The notes beneath the pieces were generated by a model that had not been told where the DNA came from, ran no database searches, and saw only the letters and a program-made list of their open reading frames with translations. From Lichenostomus cassidix (taxonomy: Eukaryota; Chordata; Aves; Passeriformes; Meliphagidae), in NCBI GenBank assembly GCA_008360975.2, contig CM039211.1, positions 3,460,767 to 3,524,766 of the forward strand: a stretch of DNA of 64,000 bases, read 5' to 3'. Made by a program: the position numbers and the translations under genes. Numbering within the stretch: position 1 is the first letter of the stretch; every line of letters begins with the position of its first letter. Below, one piece after another: positions 1 to 13,196 of the stretch.

Positions 1-170
1 TTACAGACAAACATTTATTCAGAAACATGTTACTTTCTGAAACCTCTAATTAACATTATTGAAATAAATTATCATCATGTCATTGGTTTATATTTTCTGT
101 ATCTTTTAATCAAAAATTGAAAGTTATCCAACTGTGCTTTTTCTGATGCTTTTTTATTCTGTTTAAACAC

Positions 171-194
171 ATTTATTTATTTATTTATTTATTA
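171..194. repeat. (ATTT)n microsatellite
   Basis: About six uninterrupted ATTT tetramers in intronic DNA. A simple repeat with no sign of function. Confidence 0.9.
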
Positions 195-510
195 GCTTTT
201 TAGGAAAGAAAAAACCCCAACAAGTTAACCTAACTTAGGAAATCTTTAAAGTTTAGGATGGTTTTAATGAACCATACGAACATGAGGTAGAATGCTTTCA
301 GTTTGGGGGATTTTTTGGTAAATATTTTTACAGAAGCATCCCACTCTTAAGGAAAATATGTATTTCTATAGGTGAATTGCTGTAATCTTTCATATTTTAT
401 CATATCACTTAGTAGCTCACTGTTAAGATAGTCATGGTGAATTTTAGTTTCTCATGAGTCAGATGATTTAACAAATAAAACCAGTATAATTTTATTCTTT
501 TCAATGGACC

Positions 511-541
511 TTATGAAACACTGCTATGCAGTGTTTCATAA
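511..541. repeat. Perfect inverted repeat (14-bp arms, 3-nt loop)
   Basis: The left arm TTATGAAACACTGC (511-524) is exactly the reverse complement of 528-541, separated by TAT. In single-stranded DNA or RNA this would fold into a short perfect hairpin. The flanks show no terminal repeat or coding capacity, so it is not assigned to a transposon family. It could be a remnant of a small palindromic element or a chance palindrome. Confidence 0.9.
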
Positions 542-2275
542 AAATATTCAGTGCTTGAGCAACTTGGTGCCAATAACAAAAAAAGAGTATGTAAGCTGAC
601 TTTCATGATTTCATGATTTCAGGAAATTAATAATGAAAAGTTTGACCATGTGAAAGCTCAAGCTTAAACAATAACAAGATATTACAAAGTTCTGCAAGCA
701 AGATCATATATCTTGTGTGATGTTACTGATAGAGTATTTATTTGTGAAATTAAATAAGTCAAGATCAATATACAATAAAGAAAAAATACCTAGAATGCAT
801 TTTAAAAATCTAAGAACCATCAAGGAACTACAAAATAGCTTAGACTAAACCCCAACTTAAAGATAATCATTCCATATTATCTGTTTGCCCATATTGCACC
901 ATAACAGTTTCCAAAAGTAAAGATATTTAAACACATTTTCACTTATCTACAACTTTTATTTTGGAGTAGAACCAGGTAGGGAAGTTCTTCTGGTTTTCTT
1001 TAAAAATATTAAAATTTTGGGGCTCAGAAGGGAGTGTCAAGTTTCTCAGATTGTGAGTCGATCTTTATCCAGTGTATGGCTGTGGGTCTTTGTAGAAGAG
1101 CCAGTTATGAAACAGAGGTTATAGCTAGATCATTTTTTGTTCCTAAATTGTACGAAATTGTATCCTAAATTGACTTTATTGTGGGAAAAAAAAAATTTGC
1201 AATGTTAGTAAAGGATAACTGGATTATGTTTAATCAATTCTCCTAATAAAGGCCGTGTTGGCTTCCAGTAAAGACTCTTGAACATAAATGCTGCATCTGT
1301 GACAGGCCAACCACTTTATCACAAGAGAAGACTGTTTTAAACATGACTTAGAGTTGAGATGAGCAGACTGAGTGTGATTCAGAAGCCAAAATGAGGACAA
1401 AATCAGAAGATAAGGAAAGAACGCTCTGGTCAGCAGGAGGGAGCTTCAGGAAGCCTACATGGCAAAAGGCAGTCCTGGATCAGAAACAAGGGTTCAGGTG
1501 GCAGGAACCAGGAATTTGGGCTGTGTACAGAGCAAGCAGGCAGGGGACAGGAACAGGACACTGGTGTGAACTCACAGCCAAAACATGATATGTGTTGGCA
1601 AAAAAAAATGCGGCTGAATCGAGCTTATGGGTCCCTTATTCAGAAAAATTCAGGTTTATACCCACTAGCTTGCTGAAGAACTCAAATGGCTGTAAGGGTT
1701 ACATTTCTTTTTATAACAGTTACATAATTTATATACCCATTTCATGGGGGTGATTTTTCAGGAAAATACACATTACTATATTTAACAGCCCAAAAAGAGG
1801 GCTGCGTATTTTTAATTATATTACTTTTGCAAGTACTACTTTTTATTCATGCTTTATTAAATACTTAGAGGATTAAATAAGTATATATATATATAAAATC
1901 CATCAAAGGAAGAGAAAAGCACAGGAATCTGCCCCTTGATGGTCCTCCAAATCACCAAGTTCCCTATTACTTTCCTCATTTCTGACTGTAGTTTTGTTCC
2001 AGGGTCTGAAGCACGACTGTGCTTCAAACAGAAGTGTGCTGAATAACTTTGTGGTTATGGATTGATCTTCGGAGATGGGAAATTTAAATTTAATCATCTG
2101 CAGCAGAAAAAGAAACCTTAGCGTAGCTTTTACTTCCTAATCAACGCTTTCAGCTCTTCAAGCTATTTCATCCAAGTAACAATCTATTTTCAGAAAATGG
2201 TCAGTTTCCTTGTTCCTGCATCACCTTCCATTTCAGAATCCCTCATCAACAGAGAAATTTTGGGAAGTTAGACAT

Positions 2276-2302
2276 GGGGGTGGGGATTTGGGTTTTTTGG
2301 GG
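2276..2302 (+). other. Potential G-quadruplex motif in a T/G-rich tract
   Basis: Four G runs (2276-2280, 2282-2285, 2290-2292, 2299-2302) are separated by loops of 1, 4 and 6 bases, which fits the usual quadruplex rule. The motif opens a T/G-rich low-complexity stretch reaching about 2450. It lies on the transcribed gene's sense strand, so the same motif would be in the pre-mRNA. Folding is inferred. Confidence 0.5.
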
Positions 2303-5156
2303 TGGTTTTGTTTGAGTTTTTCGTTTGGTTTAGTTTGGAGTTCTTTTGTTCTTCTTTGATTTTTTGTTTGTTACAGAGTTTTGGGCTTTGTAGTTCCTCT
2401 AGGTTTTCCTATTTCATTTTCTTTATCATTGTTTTGTTGTTGTTTTTTTATCTGACCTAGACACTATCTAGAAACCCAGACTTTTCCTCTGCCTCTCGAT
2501 GAGTCCTTTTCACTCAGTGTTTATCAGGTTTACCAGATCCCTCTGTGAGGAGCTCTGATTTCTCTGGCAGCATCCAGCTCTCTGTGTTTTATTTGGTGCA
2601 AAGCACAAAAATCTGCCTTGACACTAAGACCTAACCTAACCTGGAAAATCATGAGGAACCTGCACTGACTTTATTGTATATTATTAATTTATATTAAAAA
2701 AACCCCTCTATCCTTCTTATGTAGGCAGGTTACATGGTCAGTGAGGAATTAGAATCTGACAACAGAGAGAGAGCTTTTCTGTATGAGCCTTTATTGCCTT
2801 TAGGAGCAGCTACTCAAGAAACTTTGGCATTTCAAAATTTCTAGTGAAATTTACCTCTTTTTGTGACAATATAACAAAGTTTAAAAGAAGCTATATAAGA
2901 GTTTTTTTCAGAAAAAAAGAAACACACCAGCTGGTGTAAGGTGTAACATCATAATTAGGATATCTAGGAATTTGAACATAATCTCACCACAGTTTGTAGG
3001 AACCAACCTTAATTAAATGTTATACATCTGCACATTCAATAAAATTAAATAATAACAGGGAAATATATAGTTCTGTAGAAATTGTTATTTAACACTTTTT
3101 AAAGAATGTTCTTTATTCTTTAATGTAATTTAGTTGATTTTCATTTCAACTAAACACGTCAGACATGATGCAATGAACAATCTCTCCTTGTTCATCAAAT
3201 ATGATGTATTTGTTTGAAATGATGGGACTCAAGGTTCTGAAATTACTAGGAAAAAATCATTGTAGGGGCCCAGTAACAAAGAAAATAATTAAAAACTTCC
3301 ATCTTTCTGCTCTGATCACTGCTGATTGTTCCACGGGGTTGAAATATGAGGATTGTTTCAAAAATGTCTGTCACTTCCAGCTCAGTTTATTTTTTCCATC
3401 ACAACATAGACAATATGAAATATTCTGGAAAGCTGTGCATTTCCTCCTACATATTTCAACAGGAATGGCAAATTAGGAAAAAACAAATCTTCATAACATG
3501 TTACCTTTACACAGAAAAGCTTTTAAGAGGATAAATTACCACCTGCATCTCACCAAGTGAGAGATAGTTCATGTGTTCACTTAATGTTTTTTACTTCACA
3601 ATGACCTTGATTTTTTCCCCCCACAAATGTGTTACCCTGTATTAAAATGATTAATAACCTGATAAAAATGTAAGGTTAATGGGGTTTTGCTTAAAAAGGC
3701 AAAGAGGAAGCTGAAGAATCTTGTTAAATTTTATAAATACGTATAAAGAATTTAATTTAGAACTGAGCAGGTCTGTTCTTTGGTCATTTCCCTTGGCAGG
3801 TTTTATTTCTTTCTCTCTAAGCTGTTGCTCCTCTTCTTCATCTTTAAATAGAAAAATATTCCACTAACTCTAAATTTTTATTATTCCAGTATGTGATATC
3901 TTTATAAGTGAAAAATAGTAAAACAGGAGGGGTTAAAAAGAAGCTCAGAGATCCTTTGCTATCATTAATTTTAATACAAAAATCTGAAATTTTTCTGGTT
4001 CAAACAATTGAAACTAGCCTTTGCATTTAGCTGAAGGTCTGTCTCTGCATTTCTGTTCACAATTATGGGAAGATTGTCCTACTCACTGTATCAAAACACA
4101 GATTCCTGGAAAATGAAAAAAAAGCAAGTTGAAAGTACATAAATTACATTATCAAACTACCAAATCTCAGGGAACTTCATTGACAGAACTGAATTCCACT
4201 TCTGCACAAAATTTAGACATTTTTGTAGCATTTTCTCTAATTTGTGTATGTCAGCACAAAACACATTTGCACTTTGGGGGCAGAAGGAGATTCAACACAA
4301 CAGCAAGGAGCATAACTTCAATTCTTTGTCCACCAGGGATTTCCCATATTATCTACCATATTTACCATATCCTCTACCCAATTTCAAATATTTAACTGCA
4401 CTGGGGCAGTCCTTTGAGACAAAGATGTATAAAACCCATACAAGATTTCTGCTCCATGCAGAATAAAGGTAAATGTGGAGATTGAAAATTTTAATTATGA
4501 TGCATCAATGTCCTCCCTCTGCCTATTTATGGTGGCTGAAAAATTCTGCATCACATTTGAGAAAAGGAATCTCATATCTGATATAACCCTAAGGTTACTA
4601 CTTTGAAAAACACTGGAGAGTTTTATTCTTGCAGCATTTGACAAAGTGTGTTGGAAAAGAGCAACTCGAGTGAAATTACCTGCCCTTTCTGTCTTTTGAA
4701 TGTAATGAAATTTGCTAGCTTCTAGACTGAGTTATTAGTTTCAATTTTCCCAGTAACTCATGCACAGGAAGGGAATTTTTTAGATGGTTAAACAACCTTG
4801 TCACTTAGATGTTTAATGAATTAAGATGAACTGAGACACATCCTTAACTGGCATCTGTTGATAAAGAAGTAGCTACGTTGCTTGAAGTTGCAAGGATCAC
4901 TACTGATTACTCCATTAGAACTACTTCAATCTGGTTTTTTAAAGCCAAACTGTGAATTTTGGCCCTGATGTCCTCTAGAAGTTACAGTGGAAGTCCTTGA
5001 GCAAAGCTTTAAATTACATTGTATGATGGGATATAATAACATTTTATTCTTTTGGGTTTTTTTCTTTTTTTGTTCTTTTCAGTTCTTTTAAACATGTGAT
5101 TACTGCTTTTGCCATTTCTCTGCTAATCCTGGCATCATCTTGTGTGATTCCTGCAG

Positions 5157-5270
5157 ATGTGAATGAATGTGAAGCTGAACCCTGCAAGAATGGTGGAATC
5201 TGTACAGATCTTGTTGCCAACTACTCCTGTGAGTGCCCAGGTGAATTTATGGGAAGGAACTGCCAACAGA
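5157..5270 (+). CDS. EDIL3: EDIL3 exon: third EGF-like, calcium-binding domain
   Basis: This exon encodes the third EGF domain of EDIL3, a secreted matrix protein that bridges integrins and phosphatidylserine. The acceptor is ctgcag and the donor is gtaagt at 5271. The exon is 114 nt and phase 1 on both sides, so the first Asp codon is completed from the upstream exon. The peptide starts DVNEC, the usual start of a calcium-binding EGF, and has all six cysteines (exon residues 5, 10, 16, 25, 27, 36). The pattern C-x-D-x4-Y-x-C-x-C at residues 16-27 is the Asp/Asn hydroxylation consensus. NYS at residues 22-24 is an N-glycosylation sequon. The last residues (QQ, then R across the junction) differ from human QYK as I recall it. 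An ATG-initiated frame from 5096 is intronic and is not the start. The identification is very secure. Confidence 0.97.
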
Positions 5271-7863
5271 GTAAGTAAAGCATGGTTTTAAAATTTTATT
5301 TTTTGATAAATATAAGATTTTATTCTTACAGGGAAAAAAAGGCTTTAATATACTGTGGTAATACTTCTCCACAAATAGAGAATACTCAAAATAGTCATCT
5401 TATTCCTTCCAGAATGGAGGGAATTTCAGAGACCAAATCTATCATGTATCCAAGCATCTGATAAGATGGAAACATTCGCAAAATGCAAAATCATTATCTG
5501 TAGTCAAACAAGAAGTCAAATAGTATAAAGTAGAGAAATACAATAAATTTATTCAGGCTGCGGTTACATCTCACCAAATATCCTGTTTTCAACAATAATT
5601 ATTAGCACATATCAATAAGTGTTAGGAGCAGGGCAAAAATATATGTTATTTGCTCTGACATGTCTCTAGTCTCTGCAGTTTGGACCACTGGTTTGTGGCG
5701 AAGTCATTAATAGAATTAACAGTCATTAATAGAACTGTCCTGGGAAAAATCTCACATGATTTTACAATTACACTCACTATGAATTCACCATAAATGTCTG
5801 ATTTTGAAAGTTGCTGCTACAAGGAGTTATCCATGTATGATAGAGCTGGTAATCTTGAAGATCTAAAATGACAAAAAAAAAAAATTAACTGCTTTGGCAC
5901 AAAATTAATTATACCTCAACAGTTAGCTATTAGAGGCTCTTTGGTTTTAAATACTGTAAAGATGAAAGCCTGTGTGTTTTAATCAAACAAAAGATGCTAA
6001 AATGATGGCCTTGTGGAAAAAGCTAATATAGTTCTGAGATATAGGACCTTAGAAAGAAAGAGGAAAGTATTTGACAATTAGCATTAGTAGTGCTAGATAT
6101 TTCATTCAAAATACCTGAAACACTGGGCTAATCCACATTCCAACAGGGGAGTTTCTAGTGCAATGAAAATCCTATAATGTGTTGCAAAGAAAACAGGTGT
6201 TACAAGTGGAATACTAAATAAATGAAACCGTAACAAAGCTGAAAAATATTCTTTTTTCTTCATTCATATTGTGGATGTGTGGGGGAGAACAGAGAGGAAA
6301 ACAGGATGGACCAATAACCACAGATGTGTTTTTTGAAGTAGCCTCAGTGAATTCCCAGATCTATACACCACAGAAAAAAATATTTGAGCCACACAACATA
6401 ATGTGTTTGTAGTTCTAGAGAGAAATAAAATATTAAGATTACTTTGAGGAATTCAGAGGTCTCTATGGCTACCTGAAATAATTTATAAAAAACCCCTATC
6501 TATTAAAGTGTTTTTCAGAATTTGCTGGTGAAGCAATTCATGCATTTCCTTATTAGGTGCAATTGAATTGCCATTTGGAATTCTACCAGGAATCTCATCC
6601 ATCTCTCCAGAGTTTATCCCTTCTGTATTTTGGCTGCATCATGAACACTGCTCAGATAATAGATCACATAAACCCAATCTCCTGTTTTGCTGGAAATGGG
6701 GTAGTCAGAGCCATTACTTAAGTGATCATTGCATTTTCTGAAACATCATCTGTTATTTTATAATTTCTTTTAATACATGTATAAGTAGCATTATGCAATT
6801 TTTTTGGTGTGAAGTTGCATATCTTATGAATTAAACAGAATTAAGTTTTATCCACATGCATACATAGGCACAGACAAACATATTTGTGTTTCTGAGAGCA
6901 GAAAAGATATACGTGCAAAAAGTAAAAATTTTCCAGTTTATCAAAATAGTGAAGGAATTCTGCTGTTGAATTGCTAAATATGCTACCCACAGTCTGATTT
7001 TCTGGGTCTTATTTTGGGGGATTCATACTGACATAAATATAAATATATGTAGTTTACCATGTCTATAATTCTGCACTATGCCATTTTCTATAGCTGGCAT
7101 GGTAAATACTCTCTTTTTTTTTTCCATCAGAAGTTTGGTTATGTCATCATACTTAATTACGTAATTACAAGTAGTTATTACACATTCTAATTACACCATC
7201 AAAGTTTTACACATATTTACAGTAATCATATAATTAAATACTGTTATGCTAATTATGTAAATTACTGACTGCTGTCTCAGAATTACCTCACAAAGCTCAA
7301 AGATTCCTGAGTCACATCACGGAGTATGTAAAATATCCTAGATCTAGAATAAAAAAATGCAAAAGTGCGTCGTGCAGGCTGCTTTTCTCAGATGAATTTT
7401 CTAATATTTCCTATAGTTTGTCATAGCCCAAGTACTCTTTCTTTACAATAATGACTTGTCATGTTACTCATCAGCCTCCTCTACTTTATGCCAGACTGTA
7501 TTTCCTAGTGTTCCATCTATGTTTTCCCACTTCTTTAATTCCAGCATTTAATTTCATCACAATTAATCCCCCATAGGTAGTCTCCAAAAGAATTCCTTTC
7601 CATTTTATCTCACTTGTAGCACTTCCCAGGTGTGGGACAATGGTTGTGCTGCGCCCAAGTCCTGGGAGCCTTGTGTGACACCCACCCCAAACCCTCCTGA
7701 GCAGCCCCAGGAGCCTCTGCAATAACTAGTGCAGCTGACCTGAGAAGGAAAGGGTTGAAACTGAGTACAAAAATAACACTAAAATGAGCTAGTGGCCATA
7801 TTTGTACCACTTTGACCATCTCTAGTCTGTTTAAGGATTGGATGAGATTTGGAGTTCTTTATA

Positions 7864-7936
7864 CCCTTTCCTTTCCTTTCCTTTCCTTTCCTTTCCTTTC
7901 CTTTCCTTTCCTTTCCTTTCCTTTCCTTTCCTTTCC

Positions 7937-8014
<78 letters not shown>

Positions 8015-8153
8015 TTCCTTTCCTTTCCTTTCCTTTCCTTTCCTTTCCCCTTTCCTTTCCCCTTTCCTTTCCTTTCCTTTCCTTTCCTTTCCTTTCCTTT
8101 CCTTTCCTTTCCTTTCCTTTCCTTTCCTTTCCTTTCCTTTCCCTCTCTCTCTC
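7864..8153. repeat. (CCTTT)n pentamer array interrupted by a 77-base poly-C run
   Basis: CTTTC pentamers run from 7864 to 7937, then an unbroken C homopolymer of 77 bases (7938-8014), then more CCTTT pentamers to about 8143 with a few CCCC interruptions near 8047 and 8060, ending in a short CT run. The whole block is pure pyrimidine on the + strand, so the minus strand is pure purine. Such tracts can form triplex, i-motif and quadruplex structures. The long translated frames here (poly-Pro, poly-Gly, Ser/Phe/Pro) are products of the repeat and are not genes. Confidence 0.97.
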
Positions 8154-11100
8154 CTATTAGCTGTGGCTCCTTTTAGCATTTCAGGCATAAATGGTATTTA
8201 AAACAGCTGCTTCTCATTTCTGGAAAGCACAGGATGAGGCAAAATCAGAGTAAAGTGGAGTGTGAGAGCACTGATGGCCTCAAAACATATTCAGCCATTC
8301 TGGAATGAGCTTACCAGCCTGTTAAGAGACACTTCAACAAACATCTGGTATTTACAAAATCTGCCTGCAGATGTTTAGCAAACACAGAATGGGAAGAAAG
8401 CACCTTTCCCCATCTTCCAAATGGAAAATTTAAACTATATTAATTCCATATTACTTCCCAGATTTCTTACGGCCTCAGCATTTCCTTGATGCAGCTGCAT
8501 CTCCCCCTGTTCTCCCACTCTGAACTGATTTCTTGCTCCTGTGCTGATTTCAAGCTATCAGCTGTGATTACATCCATTACAGCTTTCCTTAGCCTTGGAG
8601 TCTCCATAAACAAAGTTCTGCTTCCAAGACAGATTCTCCTGGGGTTGGAGGGTTTTTGGTTTTTTTTTTACTTTGTGGAGCACAACATTCTCTTGCAGCA
8701 ACAGGGAGGCACTTCCATCAGCATCAGGCTGTTTGCATTATTCAGTGCAAATCTGTATTCTTAAAAATCTCCCGTGAGCAACGTGGGCAGTGAATTGCAG
8801 CGATATGCAAACAGTTCCACAGGTGACTTTCCTTTCATTTTAATGTTTCCAATCAAACAGATGGTATCATACAGTGGACACCTTACCATTCCACCACGGT
8901 GCATTTTGGAGCTGTGTTTTGCTGCTTGCCAGGAGTTGCTGCCATTAAAGCATATGGCAAATTTCCTCATGCTTTTTTCTTTAAAGATCTAGATCAGAAT
9001 AGTCACTGTAAATGTTTTTACATATGCTATGGCCCCTTCACCTCCTTTTCTGTGGATTCAACATGTCCATATGTAGAACTGCATCCAAAGCAAGTGTACC
9101 AGTTTATTTGTCTAGCATGTCAGAAATCCTGCTAAGCAGTGTACCTCCACCTTATTTCCATTGATTTCCTCTGGTTTTATATTTTAGTACACTATTATAT
9201 TCATATTGCTCTTGGTTTCCTCCTGCCTTTCTCTCTGTGCAAATCAAAGTGGCATTTTCTTTACATTTACCTGAAAATGCCCATTCTTTCAATGTCTTTT
9301 ATACTTAAAAATTTTCTAAAGATCTGACAGATTTAGGCATAAAGAGATGTTCAAGCCTTCTGCTTACATGCAGCTCTATACTCCCAGGCTAGATGGTTTC
9401 ATCCAAAACAGGTTCTTGTCCTTTGAGCTGCTCTGCTCGATGCTCACAGCCTTGGGTGAATTTTGGATATCTGTGTCTCACAGATCCAGCTCTGACCATC
9501 CCTGGCTCAGCAGGGTTCTGGGTTCATAAACCCTCCGTGCTAAGGTTCAGAAAAGCCCTGCTCAAAACAGACATGAAGGTATAAATAGTGCACAGACAAA
9601 ACAAAACAATTCATAAAACATTAAAAAGCTCTGTTTTCAGGGGGAAGGTTTTTGTCTGAGTAAAATTTGTCTTCCAGGAAGTCTGTGTTTTCAAAATATG
9701 GACAGGAATCAGAATTTCACCGCTTTCTTAAATCTATTGACCTGGTTAGGAACTTTCTGGTGAACTCAGCAATGGAATTGCCCTGTTCAAATTAAACTGT
9801 TTACAACTGGGCTGCTGCTGAGTGCTAGAGGAGATGCCATTGCATATATATATATCTTATTTCCAGATTATCTGCTGGGGAGCCTTGCTTTCAAGGCATG
9901 AGACTCTTTATGCAGCTCCAGTTGGCAATGTTGTGTCTTAAAGATTGTGGTGAGCCACTGTAAAACCCTTCACCTGCCAGGAACCGACACAGACTTGAGT
10001 TCCCTGAATCACTGATGACTTAAAATCTCTTTGAATGAGATTCAGGGGGGCCTAGTCCTCCCTACAGCTCAAAATATCATCTTGACACATTCTGTGAGTA
10101 ATGCAGTATGAAGTTTGGGTTTAAGCATGTCCTTGATTTGAATGTCTGCCTGTTTTCTGATCCCAAATACTGGTGTTAAATATAAGTAAAAAATCATTGT
10201 GATACAAAACTGGACAAATATGTTAATAAAAGACCGCCAAGGAAAAAAAAGGAGGGTAATTAATAAAGCAGATAATTTCTTTGATCCAGTGAATTTCAGA
10301 GTCACACAGATTCTGGGGTGGAACAAAGAAATGTCAGAGGAAAGAGCCTGGATGTGAAGGCTTAACACCAGTTAAAAAATGTTAATCAAACTGTGGTCTA
10401 ATCAAGAAAGTAGAAACTCTTCTTTAATTAATTTTTTAGGCAAAGAGAAGAGTTTATTTCAATGTAAATATTTTTCTTGGTTTGTTTCTCTTCAGAGATC
10501 ATAAAACTTAAAAGCCAGAGTTGTCAGCTTGTTCACCAAGCATACACTTCAGAAAAAATCAGTAAATATATACATTTCTGCTAGTCATTATTTAGATGAC
10601 AAATTAAGGACTTCCATGGAAAAATTAAGGCAGTTTTATAGATATGCATACATCTGTGTCCATGTGTAGATACATGTATACAAAATTATTAATCAAAGGG
10701 AGTTAATTTTTTAATGTCATCAAGGTAGTTAATTTATCATTCACATAATATCCTTGTGTATTTATGAAATTATGTGTGGTTAATCTCAGACAAAGGAAAG
10801 AATGGAAAAAAATTTGTGCCTAAAAGAATTTTATCCATTTAATATCAAGTTAATAGCAATATTGGCTGTGTGAGCTCCTTGGATTACAGAAATATCTCCA
10901 AGCAGAAACATATCAGAAATAGACTTTGAAAGTGCAGGAGGGAGAATTTTTACATGTCAAATGTGACTTTAGGCCATGTAATTCAACTCAGCCTCGGTAA
11001 TTTGTCCTTTTTTTGAATACCCTATAAGAATAGAAGCAAAAATTATTTCAAAAGTTGAATTGCCACTGAAAGAGAGGCTAACGTCAGTAATAAGAATTCT

Positions 11101-13143
11101 GCTTTATACACATTTTTAACTATTTCAGCTAATCTTGAATGGAATACAATTTCTATATTTGCATTGGACAAAACCCATCCTGAATCTCTTTCAGAAAATG
11201 ATGAGTTTTGCTGAATCTGCACCACTCTGTGGATATTGTCTGGCAGGCATTTCTGAGCAGCGCCTTGGTATGAAAGTGCAAAGAGGCAGAAAATGTTACA
11301 GAAATGACAGAACACGTTGTCAACATTGAAATGTTCTCCCAGGCATTTCAATGACCTAGTGAGAAATATTAATCAAACTCTGAGATTTCTAACGCCGAGT
11401 CTTCAAAGAAAGCACACCCTGGCCCTTCCACTGGAGACTTTCTCTATCCAGGCATCCCCAGTATGGCACAGAGGTGTTTGCAAAGTTGTGTCAGCAGATC
11501 AGACCTGTAGCTCTCCCTTTCCAAGGAAAATGAGACTGATCTCTCTAGTGTTTGATGTTGAAACAAAGTTCTCTTTCACCCTGTGCCTTCGGGTACATTT
11601 TCATCTTGCTGCACTTGCACTGTACTGAAACATCTCCCTAGGAAAACTAATTTCTCAGTATCTTGTTTTGATGTTCAGTTCAATTCAGCTGGATTCAATC
11701 TTTACTGAGACACCTGACAGAAGGTCATTGTGAAATACTCAGGCAAGCCCTGAAGGCCCAATAGGAATATTTTACATGTGTAATTGTTTCCTTACACCGT
11801 GAGTCACCAAGTGCAATAATAGCTTTTATGTGGTGCCAAAACCCACAATATTAACTCAACCCTGTATTCAAACCTATATTGTTGACTTTAGCTTGAACCT
11901 CCTTGTTGAGCAACTTTCTTGCCATGTTTTCTTACTTAAACCGGCAGATCTGCTTTTCTAAAGGGTTTGTGCCATTCCTGACTCAGTTGCCCTCAGTAAA
12001 AAGAGGATGGAGACAGAGATTCCTTCTGTCTTCCCACTGAGGAAGCAGTGTGACCCTACTTTTTCAGTAACTCACAATCCTAGACACTCACAGAGAGTAG
12101 AGGAGAAAAAAAAACCCCTCATCTTATAAATATGATCCACTGTTCCTTTGTTGGAAGAACTTTTATGTGCATTTTTATGTGTGGCAAAGCCTATGACAAT
12201 GAATATTTCAGTATTTCTAAGCCTTAAAAGAAAAATTACAGCAAACCATTACTCTCAAAGTAGCCCCTATAGCTCTTAAGTTCCTGGTCTGGTCAATAAT
12301 GCACATTCTTTTTTTATGTCCTCACAGAAATGAAAAATAATTTGCAGGTAAGGAATTGGTACTATAAAAGAAATAAAAGCTGGGCTGTAGCCTGTAGGAG
12401 GAAACTCAAGACAAATCATAGGTTATTACGACCAAAAAAGGCCCCTAAAAGTATGGAATAAAAACCACTAATGATTATAAACGTATGAAAAGTTGTATAT
12501 ATTAAACATATAAGGGTATATTAAATATATAAATTTACAGCTGCAGTCAGTTTAACAAAGTTCCCAATAGCCAAGTCACAGGAACATTTTTGCTGTTTCA
12601 GGTAATGGTCCAGTTGGAAAATACCTTATTTCAAGGTATTATATAAGATCTTGGCTATTTATTCCAAATAGATTGATTGTGGAGGGTAGATGCTATAAGA
12701 ATTAGCCTGGTCCTGTCTGCTGCTACCCTTTGTTGGACACAGGAAGCATCAATTTGAGTAAAATCACCTGTGGGGCTGTGCAAACTCCTCATAATGCAAC
12801 TGTCTCAATCTCTGCAGTGGTTAGCAAACCAGGCACAGAGTAAAATTACAAATGAGCATGGCAATAAACCTTGCAAAAGTTGGAGATTTGAAAGCTGACT
12901 CACATTTTGGAGTTTCATTTATTCTTGGAATCTGAACCAAGCTGTGAAACATGAAAATCCATATGAACTACAGAGAGAGGAAAAAAAAACAGGTAACAGA
13001 ACACAGTTCCACGAGTCCTAAATGAGCCAAAACCTCCATGCTCAGCACAGCTCTCCCACCTGCAGCTTTCAGAAGGAGAAGGAAATGTGATATTTTCAGC
13101 CATCAGCTTCCCACTGAGGGCAGATCCACAGCTCCTGCTGCTC

Positions 13144-13196
13144 CGGACAGACGGAGCGTCCGGCAGAGCCGCGGCTCCGGCCACTGGGCAGCCACG
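13144..13196. other. Short CpG-dense cluster in AT-rich intron
   Basis: Eight CpG dinucleotides lie within about 55 bases, in a gene region where CpG is otherwise rare. Overlapping open frames on both strands here (up to 121 codons) have no recognisable domain and are explained by the GC-rich composition. It could be a small regulatory site or part of an undated repeat; nothing decides between them. Confidence 0.45.

Larger units (their letters stand above)
1..5156 (+). other. EDIL3: EDIL3 intron (3' part), upstream of the EGF3 exon
   Basis: This is AT-rich non-coding DNA ending in a usable acceptor: a branch-point-like ctaat around 5123, a modest pyrimidine tract and ctgcag at 5151-5156. 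By the known domain order the preceding exon would encode EGF2, which carries the RGD integrin site, but no such exon is visible here. Visible structure is limited to an (ATTT) run at 171-194, a perfect hairpin at 511-541, a short (TA) run near 1882-1895 and a T/G-rich tract near 2276-2450. The open frames are short, unrelated to known families and look like chance. Confidence 0.85.

Noticed and set aside
7812..8201. Overlapping open frames up to 129 codons rich in Pro, Phe, Ser or Gly
   Set aside because: They are translations of the CCTTT/poly-C repeat in several frames and carry no other content.
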